This document shows, piece after piece, positions 6,296 through 11,798 of a stretch of 40,370 bases of DNA; positions within the stretch are counted from its first letter, which is position 1; each line of letters starts with the position of its first letter. The notes beneath the pieces are model-generated. The model searched no databases and had not been told where the DNA came from. It was given only the letters and a program-made list of their open reading frames with translations. A program made the position numbers and the translations under genes. The stretch comes from a virus. The stretch lies in the IMG/VR virus record IMGVR_UViG_3300027971_000095, positions 1 to 40,370 of that record. One strand, given 5' to 3'.

Positions 6296-6901
6296 ATGCT
6301 TTTACCAAAACCATATATATCAGTGAGCCAAATTAATCTTTGGTACTCAGACCGACAAAAGTACATAAACCGATACTTTCTTAACCTTCCAGAAGAACCA
6401 TCTATTTACATGAACTTTGGCAAACAATTTGCCGAAGATACCGAGGCGTATATCAAAGATGGAATAATCATGGAAACCTTCCCCGATTTTTACATTGAGA
6501 AAATACGACCTATGAAAGGGCTTGAGGCTGAAAAGGAAATAAGCCTAAGTATTAATGACATTCAAGTAAAGGGTTTTATTGATGTTTGGGACGTTGAAAA
6601 TAACAGGGTCATTGATTTTAAAACCTCTGGTAAGCCGTGGACAATGGACACGTTAAAAGATAGCCTTCAAATGAAAGTGTACACGCTTGCAATGTTTGTC
6701 AACGGTGAATCAATCCCCGAAAGTCAAATCAACTGGTTGGGGACAAAAAGAACCAAAAACGGTTTATCTTTCACGGGCGAAAGCCATGAAATTAGGCATA
6801 CCTTTATAATGGACGATTTATTAAAAGGCATTGTTTTAATTGAGCAAACTTGCAAAGAGATAAGCGAACATTATAAAAGTTTTCTTCACTCTTTTAAATA
6901 A
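6296..6901 (+). CDS. PD-(D/E)XK family nuclease (Cas4/RecB-like)
   Basis: This 201-residue protein shows the RecB/Cas4-type signature: an N-terminal YISVSQINLWYSDRQKY motif (residues 7-23), GFIDVW (93-98) with D96, VIDFKTSG (105-112) with D107 and K109, and a downstream QMKVYTLAM motif (125-133) with the Q/Y positions expected of this clade. The four-cysteine Fe-S cluster of Cas4 and AddB is absent. In phages such enzymes act as exonucleases in recombination or in degrading host DNA. The leader AAAAACAACTTAG matches the local A-rich style. No single-strand annealing protein is recognisable nearby. Confidence 0.82.
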   Translation: MLLPKPYISVSQINLWYSDRQKYINRYFLNLPEEPSIYMNFGKQFAEDTEAYIKDGIIMETFPDFYIEKIRPMKGLEAEKEISLSINDIQVKGFIDVWDVENNRVIDFKTSGKPWTMDTLKDSLQMKVYTLAMFVNGESIPESQINWLGTKRTKNGLSFTGESHEIRHTFIMDDLLKGIVLIEQTCKEISEHYKSFLHSFK

Positions 6902-6923
6902 GCAGCCATGACACTTTAAAAAA

Positions 6924-7076
6924 ATGGTACTGATGAAATGGGAAATAAAATACAACAAAGAAAGGGTCATTGTAAATGGCAATACAGTCGAGGAGGCAAT
7001 TAAGGAATTTAAAAAGTTAGGAATACACATTGAAAGCAAAGAGATAAGCATTAGCAGTTTTGGAAATCGTTCATAA
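6924..7076 (+). CDS. small unknown protein, 50 residues
   Basis: An ORF of 50 codons plus stop, beginning MVLMKWEIKYNKE; the Met at codon 4 (6933) is an alternative start. It encodes a strand-helix-strand pattern with a helix at VEEAIKEFKKLG (about 23-34) between two strands. It fills the gap between the nuclease gene and the terminator at 7091. Codon use resembles its neighbours. The function is unknown and expression is not proven, but position and fold-like pattern support a real gene. Confidence 0.55.
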   Translation: MVLMKWEIKYNKERVIVNGNTVEEAIKEFKKLGIHIESKEISISSFGNRS

Positions 7077-7090
7077 TTTAGGTTGTTTGT

Positions 7091-7119
7091 CCCGTATCGG
7101 TTGGTACGGGATTTTTTTT
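7091..7119 (+). terminator. intrinsic terminator
   Basis: CCCGTA at 7091-7096 pairs with TACGGG at 7105-7110, followed by A and eight T. It ends the 4716 to 7076 gene series and lies directly upstream of promoter copy B. Confidence 0.88.
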
Positions 7120-7127
7120 AATTTATT

Positions 7128-7177
7128 TTTGTAAATATTTTTTTATTTAAATAATTATAATTAAATTTACGTATTGA
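7128..7177 (+). promoter_or_regulatory. repeated promoter/operator element, copy B
   Basis: TTTGTAAATATTTTTTTATT, an AT spacer and TTAAATTTACGTATTGAAA match copy A closely. GTAAAT at 7131-7136 and ATTTAC at 7165-7170 form the inverted half-sites. It follows a terminator immediately, as expected for a fresh promoter. Confidence 0.6.
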
Positions 7178-7195
7178 AAATAAAAAACAACCAAA

Positions 7196-7417
7196 ATGAT
7201 TACAATTACCACTTCACTAAGAGAAACACTAAAGGCTCAAGATATAATTAGAGACCTTAACATTGCTTGTATTTTTGATATTCAAGAAGAACAAGTTGCA
7301 TCAAATTGCTGGAATTTTACCACGTTTGAGGAAGACATGGAAGACATTTGCCATGATATTGAAAATATGTTATCTAAATCAGGATTATTAGAATTTGAAA
7401 TTTCTTTTAACAACTAA
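7196..7417 (+). CDS. small unknown protein, 73 residues
   Basis: An acidic protein, first gene after promoter copy B, with leader AAAAACAACCAAA before the ATG. It has the same size and general pattern as the 4449 and 4716 products (initial strand, helix KAQDIIRDL, strand, helix at DMEDICHDIENML), so it could be a distant relative, but identity is low. It has three cysteines. No function is indicated. Confidence 0.6.
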   Translation: MITITTSLRETLKAQDIIRDLNIACIFDIQEEQVASNCWNFTTFEEDMEDICHDIENMLSKSGLLEFEISFNN

Positions 7418-7428
7418 AAACAACCAAA

Positions 7429-7692
7429 ATGGTAAAGACAATTTATTCAGTGATGTACTTTGGCAATGCTAAAAGGTATCAGGATTTATGCGAAGAAGTG
7501 GTTGCCTATTCCAAGCGCCACGCCGTTGAAAAAATTTACGCAAAGATGCGCAATGAAGATTATTTCCCTCAAGAAGATTTTCTTTGGGGAGGACTTGTAA
7601 AGGATTGCGACGGCAATATTATTGCAGACGCAAACGACGATACCATTGAATACGACGGTGGTTATTTTTATGCTGAACCAGTAATGCAATAA
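7429..7692 (+). CDS. small unknown protein, 87 residues
   Basis: The ATG follows CTAAAAACAACCAAA. The protein has a helix-rich first half (residues 16-42), a tryptophan-glycine turn (FLWGGLVKD) and an acidic, strand-like end (DANDDTIEYDGGYFYAE). This pattern recalls small ubiquitous phage proteins of unknown function. It sits two bases before the glucosaminidase-like gene and is likely translated with it. No signal peptide or membrane helix is seen. Confidence 0.6.
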   Translation: MVKTIYSVMYFGNAKRYQDLCEEVVAYSKRHAVEKIYAKMRNEDYFPQEDFLWGGLVKDCDGNIIADANDDTIEYDGGYFYAEPVMQ

Positions 7693-7694
7693 TC

Positions 7695-8531
7695 ATGAAA
7701 AAGCCAATAATAGAAACCTATGTTAAACAAAACAATCGCCTTCCTTTCCAGATTGCTGGAGGGGTTGGCATTGCCTTTGTTCTTGGACTGCTTTATAGTC
7801 CTATTCCTGTTCAATACCAATCAACCAGTTTTGTTCCTATTATCCAAAAAGAAACATTATACGTCCATAAAATAACTGTTTTAAATCTACCCATAAAGTC
7901 TGAGGTTGATGAAAGCGCCTACGGGTCACGTTCATACGGGTACGAGGTGCGCAAGTTATCAGGTGAACAGTTAAGGCAAACATTGGAAGGTCGCGGGTTT
8001 CGTAACCTTGCAAAGGTTGACCGTTCAAAGTTGCGTAGAATATACCTTGCTTACTGTTATGAATCAATGTTAATGAACGTCCACGTTTTAACTGACTTTC
8101 CAGTATCAATGATTTATTCCTTTTTCATCATCGAAGCAACCAGTCAAGGGGTTGAAACAGAACTTTGGCGCAAACACGCAAACGCTGGAGGGGTTAAGGA
8201 TTTAAAAGGTTATGAAACCGTAACCTACAAAACAAGAGAGGTTATAAGGGGAAAAGATAAGTATATAAAGGCAAAATTTATGAAAGCCGAAACAACCGAA
8301 GAAGGCATGAAGCTTTGGGCTGGTGTTTTAAACTCAGGAAGATACGCGGCTTGTAAAAAGGCAAATTACAGGATTAAAGGAATAAAGTTGTACGAATCTA
8401 TTTGTAAATGTGTGTATAAATCAGGTTATCATACCGATAGGGATTACAAGTTCCGAGCCTCATTGATGGCTGAATACTGGCAAATCAAACGTGATAACTT
8501 TCCTTTGAAGAAAGAATACAATGTTTTTTAA
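7695..8531 (+). CDS. membrane-anchored glucosaminidase-like peptidoglycan hydrolase
   Basis: The 278-residue protein has one N-terminal hydrophobic helix (about 18-35) acting as a signal anchor, then a linker, then a glucosaminidase-like domain from about 105. The segment SMIYSFFIIEATSQG (about 138-152) places E147 where the catalytic glutamate of the family lies, and HANAGGVKDLKGY (161-173) corresponds to the conserved Asn/Gly-Lys stretch. Members cleave the glycan backbone of peptidoglycan. It lies in the early block, far from the holin-amidase lysis genes, so a role outside final lysis is possible. The exact bond cleaved cannot be told. Confidence 0.65.
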   Translation: MKKPIIETYVKQNNRLPFQIAGGVGIAFVLGLLYSPIPVQYQSTSFVPIIQKETLYVHKITVLNLPIKSEVDESAYGSRSYGYEVRKLSGEQLRQTLEGRGFRNLAKVDRSKLRRIYLAYCYESMLMNVHVLTDFPVSMIYSFFIIEATSQGVETELWRKHANAGGVKDLKGYETVTYKTREVIRGKDKYIKAKFMKAETTEEGMKLWAGVLNSGRYAACKKANYRIKGIKLYESICKCVYKSGYHTDRDYKFRASLMAEYWQIKRDNFPLKKEYNVF

Positions 8532-8548
8532 ATTATTTTTCATTTATT

Positions 8549-8600
8549 TGTGTAAATATTTTTTTGTTTAAATATTTATTTATATATTTACATATCGAAA
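8549..8600 (+). promoter_or_regulatory. repeated promoter/operator element, copy C
   Basis: TGTGTAAATATTTTTTTG, an AT spacer and TATATTTACATATCGAAAC match copies A and B; GTAAAT at 8552-8557 and ATTTAC at 8586-8591. TATATTTA is a plausible -7 box. The downstream ACAAACAAACG also matches copy A, so the early leader is shared too. Confidence 0.6.
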
Positions 8601-8638
8601 CAAACAAACGATAAATCACCTTTAAAAAACACACAATT

Positions 8639-8908
8639 ATGAAAGCAGCAACCTTAGACATTAGCAAAGTAATAACAGTAATAACAGGTAATTGTGTTTA
8701 CACAACTAAACTTGGGAATATTATTGTAGAAGCAAATAAATATAATTTAATTGATTTTAAAGGTCGCATTAAAACTAAAAAATTAAACAAATATTTAATT
8801 GCTTTTATTGCTAATGGTTACAGCGTAGTATCTGAAAATTGGAATCGTATAAATACAATTTCAGACGGTTCAAGTGATTTTTCAATTACACTTTCTAAAA
8901 ATGTATAA
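8639..8908 (+). CDS. small unknown protein, 89 residues
   Basis: A single-gene unit between promoter copy C and the terminator at 8934. The protein is basic and strand-rich (VITVITGNCVYTTKLGNIIV near the start; a KTKKLNKYLIAFI segment in the middle), with no known motif, signal peptide or membrane helix. The unit layout (promoter repeat, A-rich leader, small gene, GGGC-type hairpin) is the same as at 4361-4697, suggesting interchangeable early cassettes. Confidence 0.6.
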   Translation: MKAATLDISKVITVITGNCVYTTKLGNIIVEANKYNLIDFKGRIKTKKLNKYLIAFIANGYSVVSENWNRINTISDGSSDFSITLSKNV

Positions 8909-8933
8909 TAGTGTACATATAATATTTTTTACA

Positions 8934-8962
8934 GGGCAGTCCCTCAGCTGCCCGCCTTTTTT
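8934..8962 (+). terminator. intrinsic terminator
   Basis: GGGCAG at 8934-8939 pairs with CTGCCC at 8948-8953, followed by GCC and six T. It is preceded by TTTACA as in the terminator at 4669, so the two may be related copies. Confidence 0.88.
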
Positions 8963-8984
8963 CACCACTTAACAAATTAACAAA

Positions 8985-9521
8985 ATGGAAAAGAATTTCA
9001 CCAACACCCAGTTCAAATGGACTTTTGAAAGCATCAGCGACAACATTCCTACAATCATGCTTTTGACAATTATATTAACCTATGGGGTTAATGCTTTTCT
9101 AACCGCCATCTTTTTACCAATTAATTTTTGGATAGCAATCACCGCTTCAACCATTTTACAACTTGGACGATTTGCAGTTGTTTTTATGGACTTTCTTAAC
9201 CCTACTAAAGGTAGAAGCCCTTATCCACCTAAAATAGCATTAGGAGCGACGGTAATAGCCTTAATCGAAGTTTTCTTCGGGTTAATGGAAAAGTATTCTG
9301 GTGCGGAATTTATTACCATGTTCTTTTTCGTGGGAACAATCGTCTGCTTTGGCTACCTTTTGGAAATAAACTTTGTTAACAAAGGGGTTGAGGCATACGG
9401 TTTGGAAGAACCAAAGGTTATCAAAAGACGCAAAAGAAGGGTCGCTGTAAAAAAAGTCACGGAAGATGCACCAAAAGAAAGTAAAGGTTATGTAACTTCG
9501 TTCCAAACGATAACACTTTGA
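8985..9521 (+). CDS. four-helix integral membrane protein, unknown
   Basis: The 178-residue protein has four predicted membrane helices at about 22-43, 46-68, 83-101 and 109-127, followed by a very basic cytoplasmic-type tail (KRRKRRVAVKK, about 147-157). It is not obviously a holin, because a holin of a known family is encoded at 11389-11793. Early expression and membrane location would fit superinfection exclusion or host membrane remodelling, but that is inference. Its stop codon TGA overlaps the TTG start of the RuvC-like gene. Confidence 0.7.
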   Translation: MEKNFTNTQFKWTFESISDNIPTIMLLTIILTYGVNAFLTAIFLPINFWIAITASTILQLGRFAVVFMDFLNPTKGRSPYPPKIALGATVIALIEVFFGLMEKYSGAEFITMFFFVGTIVCFGYLLEINFVNKGVEAYGLEEPKVIKRRKRRVAVKKVTEDAPKESKGYVTSFQTITL

Positions 9522-10003
9522 GGACATACATCGGGGTTGACCCAGCGATAAGAATAAACGGAATGGCGGCTTGCATCATTCAAGGCAAAGAGGTAAGATT
9601 CACGAAATACAAAAGGTTCGTGGATTTTATCCTCGAGGTTCCAAAGTGGGCACAATACGAACACCCTGTTGTACTGGTGGAGGATTCCAGTCTTCAAAAT
9701 GTAACTTTTAATTCTTCTATTAATCGCGCTATCCTTTCCCGTATGTCCCGAAACGTGGGCATGAATCAGGGCGCTTCAAGAATAGCCTATGAATGGATAA
9801 AAGAGAATGGGTATGAGGGTTACAATATTAGCCCTGAGCAAAAAGGGAAGAAGTGGGGAAAGGAAATATTTATGAAAATCTTCAAAAGCGAAGGTTACAA
9901 GTTTGAACCAAATTTTAAACCAGCCAAAATAAGTCAAGACGAAATCGACTGTTTTTCTCTTGCTTTACAGGCTAAAAATTACCAAAAACATGAAAAAAAA
10001 TAA
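9518..10003 (+). CDS. RuvC-like Holliday junction resolvase / RNase H-fold nuclease
   Basis: A 161-residue RNase H-fold nuclease: IGVDPAIRINGMA (5-17) with D8, VVLVEDSS (51-58) with E55, and SQDEIDCFSLAL (139-150) with D141 and D144 give the acidic set expected of RuvC-type resolvases that cut branched DNA. I use the TTG at 9518, which overlaps the previous stop as TTGA. The first ATG (about 9563) would remove the catalytic D8 strand, so a non-ATG start is well supported. It probably resolves branched replication intermediates before packaging. It may be short of activity if the start is wrong. Confidence 0.75.
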   Translation: MRTYIGVDPAIRINGMAACIIQGKEVRFTKYKRFVDFILEVPKWAQYEHPVVLVEDSSLQNVTFNSSINRAILSRMSRNVGMNQGASRIAYEWIKENGYEGYNISPEQKGKKWGKEIFMKIFKSEGYKFEPNFKPAKISQDEIDCFSLALQAKNYQKHEKK

Positions 10004-10277
10004 TGAATTAATCGACGGCATTGAGATAAGCACTTGGAAGGAAATTGAAATGATTGCTAAAACTTATCCGAAACCGATTAAATATTCAGACGGGTTAAAT
10101 AGCAAAATAGCATTATTAAAGTTTTATCTTGAACCTTTGCTTCCAGACTTAAACCCGCCAATGATGACAATGGATAATGGAAGAATGCTTACAATAGCAT
10201 ATCGGTTGTATAAAAGCACCGACGGGGAAGCGGTCAGAAATTTATCATTGAAAATTATAAATCAAATTATAAATTAA
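9990..10277 (+). CDS. small unknown protein, 95 residues
   Basis: I start at the ATG at 9990 (MKKNNELIDG). An in-frame TTG at 9960 would extend it into the nuclease gene. The product is mostly helical, with a proline-rich centre (LEPLLPDLNPPMMTMD) and a helical C-terminus. The 5' end overlaps the RuvC-like gene by 14 bases, so it is likely co-translated. It is the last gene of the rightward block, before the convergent hairpin. I recognise no domain. Confidence 0.55.
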   Translation: MKKNNELIDGIEISTWKEIEMIAKTYPKPIKYSDGLNSKIALLKFYLEPLLPDLNPPMMTMDNGRMLTIAYRLYKSTDGEAVRNLSLKIINQIIN

Positions 10278-10320
10278 GAAATCGATTACGTTTGTTCATA
10301 GTTAATTAGTGGTGAAATCG

Positions 10321-10342
10321 GGGTTGGCAGTTGCGTCAACCC
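10321..10342. terminator. hairpin between convergent transcription blocks
   Basis: GGGTTG at 10321-10326 pairs with CAACCC at 10337-10342 in the 73-base gap between the last rightward gene and the last leftward gene. The plus side continues TTTCCATTTT and the minus side lacks a T run, so it is probably a weak or factor-assisted terminator. The rest of the gap shows nothing else. Confidence 0.5.
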
Positions 10343-10350
10343 TTTCCATT

Positions 10351-11010
10351 TTAAAACGTAACCCCTTGAGTTTTTGCATAATCAACCACCGCACGGGCGT
10401 GACAAAGCGCCAAAGTATTTTGAAACACTGGGTCAAACATCATTAAGGCATCTTTGTAATTAGTAAAGAAACCGTTTTCAGATAACACGGCTGGCATATT
10501 GGTTTGGCTCAGGACAAAGAAATTTTCCTCTTTATCCTTATCCCCGTCAATGGTATCCATTCGATAAACCCATTTAGGAAATGCCTCTTGTACTTCATTA
10601 AAAAGAAACTCAGCGTAAATATCTGACTTTGTTTGCCCCTTTGATGTAAATACCTCGAAACCCCGTGCCGTTGGCGTTGCCGCGTTGCCGTGTATGCTTA
10701 GGTATAACGAAGCCTCATAGTTCTGAGCGTTCATGTTTGCCTTTGCTACGCGCTTGGTAAGGCTAACATCTAAAACAGGGTCGTAAACATTTATAACCGA
10801 CATTCCCCAGTCCTTCAAATACTGCTCAATCTTTGCCGCAACTTCCCTGTTAAACACGCCCTCAAAGAACCAGCCGTAACCGTGGAACATTGAGTTGTTA
10901 TGCTGGAAGCACTTGGACGGGTAGGTTGTGTAATTGTAAGGTAATTTCTTTTTTTCGTCAATGCCTCCATGTCCAGCATCAAGGAATACACAAAATTTAT
11001 TTGATTTCAT
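10351..11010 (-). CDS. N-acetylmuramoyl-L-alanine amidase (endolysin)
   Basis: A 219-residue Amidase_3 enzyme that cuts the bond between N-acetylmuramic acid and L-alanine in peptidoglycan. The zinc ligands and catalytic residues are visible: H14 in FLDAGHGG, E56, H107 in YLSIHGNA, and E178 in PAVLSENGF. There is no signal peptide and no separate wall-binding domain, so release must depend on the holin at 11389-11793. It is the last gene of the leftward block. A GGGAGG/CCTCCC hairpin lies in its leader and may reduce its expression. Confidence 0.92.
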   Translation of the reverse strand: MKSNKFCVFLDAGHGGIDEKKKLPYNYTTYPSKCFQHNNSMFHGYGWFFEGVFNREVAAKIEQYLKDWGMSVINVYDPVLDVSLTKRVAKANMNAQNYEASLYLSIHGNAATPTARGFEVFTSKGQTKSDIYAEFLFNEVQEAFPKWVYRMDTIDGDKDKEENFFVLSQTNMPAVLSENGFFTNYKDALMMFDPVFQNTLALCHARAVVDYAKTQGVTF

Positions 11011-11026
11011 ATTTATATATTTTTAA

Positions 11027-11052
11027 GGGAGGCATAAATCAATATACCTCCC
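11027..11052 (-). terminator. hairpin in the amidase leader
   Basis: GGGAGG and CCTCCC (11027-11032 with 11047-11052) can form a hairpin on the minus-strand message, followed by TTAAAAATATATAAAT and then the amidase ATG. With no real T run this may be an attenuator or a structure delaying endolysin synthesis. Confidence 0.4.
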
Positions 11053-11084
11053 TGAAGCCGCATAAGGTAGCGAATCGTCTGCGC

Positions 11085-11378
11085 CTATAATTTAAATCCG
11101 ATGAGTGCAAAAGCTGCACCAACGATTGATAATTTAGCTGGAAGTTTTACTTCAATCTCTTTGCCTGCGCATTCTCTCGAAGTCTCTTTAATCTTGTTCC
11201 AAATGATTTGAGCAAGTTGGATGTATTCTCTCCAAGTAAATTTTACTTTGTTGCCCTCAAGATGAACATTAATTTCACTTGCAAGTTCTGCAAAGTTCAT
11301 TGAGTAACAAGCCATGTCGCCCAAAGGTGACTTTATTGTGTCTGCATTTTTTAAAGCATCTTTTAAATTAGTCTGCAT
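11085..11378 (-). CDS. unknown protein of the lysis cluster
   Basis: A 97-residue protein between the holin and amidase genes. The C-terminus (KLSIVGAAFALIGFKL) is hydrophobic and could be a short membrane segment; the rest is a soluble helical domain (EYIQLAQIIWNKIKETSREC). Location suggests a lysis accessory such as a spanin-like or holin-regulating protein, but no lipobox or clear spanin layout is seen. The ATG is preceded by an A-rich leader (AAAACAAATAAT). Confidence 0.6.
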   Translation of the reverse strand: MQTNLKDALKNADTIKSPLGDMACYSMNFAELASEINVHLEGNKVKFTWREYIQLAQIIWNKIKETSRECAGKEIEVKLPAKLSIVGAAFALIGFKL

Positions 11379-11388
11379 ATTATTTGTT

Positions 11389-11793
11389 TTAACGTTTGAA
11401 AAATCTTGATATTAATGTCCCTAATTCCAATCCAGTTATCCGCTTAACATTTTCTGCTACCGAGTATAATTCTGTACATGCAATCATCATTGCCACCATG
11501 TAGGTAATTGGAAAAGGAATTGAAAATGTATTTTTTGCCCCTTCAAATATGAGGATTGAAGTAAAATAAATTATTATTTTTTCCGTGGTTCGATACAATC
11601 CTTTACTGCTTATCTTTTGACCTTCTTTTTTTGCCGCTTTGATTCCCGTGACTGTGTCCGCAAAAACTACAAATATTGTAAATAACAGAAAACCTTTAAT
11701 AGGAATAAAAAAAGATGCAACAAACCCGCAGCAAATACTAAAGGAAATAAATTCCCAGGATTGTTGTAATAATTTTAGAATAATTGATTTCAT
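11389..11793 (-). CDS. phage holin (Holin_4-type)
   Basis: The 134-residue protein has four hydrophobic segments at about 13-30, 32-50, 72-86 and 95-111, and the family hallmark FADTVTGIKAAKKEGQKISSKG-type sequence (residues 44-65: Asp46, Gly50 and the basic loop). Members form the membrane lesion that releases endolysin. It lies two genes upstream of the amidase in the same operon, the usual lysis arrangement. The charged C-terminus ends in RFFKR, typical of cytoplasmic holin tails. Confidence 0.85.
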   Translation of the reverse strand: MKSIILKLLQQSWEFISFSICCGFVASFFIPIKGFLLFTIFVVFADTVTGIKAAKKEGQKISSKGLYRTTEKIIIYFTSILIFEGAKNTFSIPFPITYMVAMMIACTELYSVAENVKRITGLELGTLISRFFKR

Positions 11794-11798
11794 AATTT

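Noticed and set aside
6296-6901. Cas4 of a CRISPR adaptation module
   Set aside because: No Fe-S cysteine cluster and no other cas genes; phage PD-(D/E)XK nuclease is the simpler reading.
4361-8600. CRISPR-like array from the three repeated AT-rich elements
   Set aside because: The copies are 1.4-2.8 kb apart, not regularly spaced, and no cas genes are present; promoter/operator function fits better.
10321-10342. Attachment site or origin at the convergent hairpin
   Set aside because: No integrase is present and no iterons or AT-rich unwinding element surround it; it is only a short hairpin.
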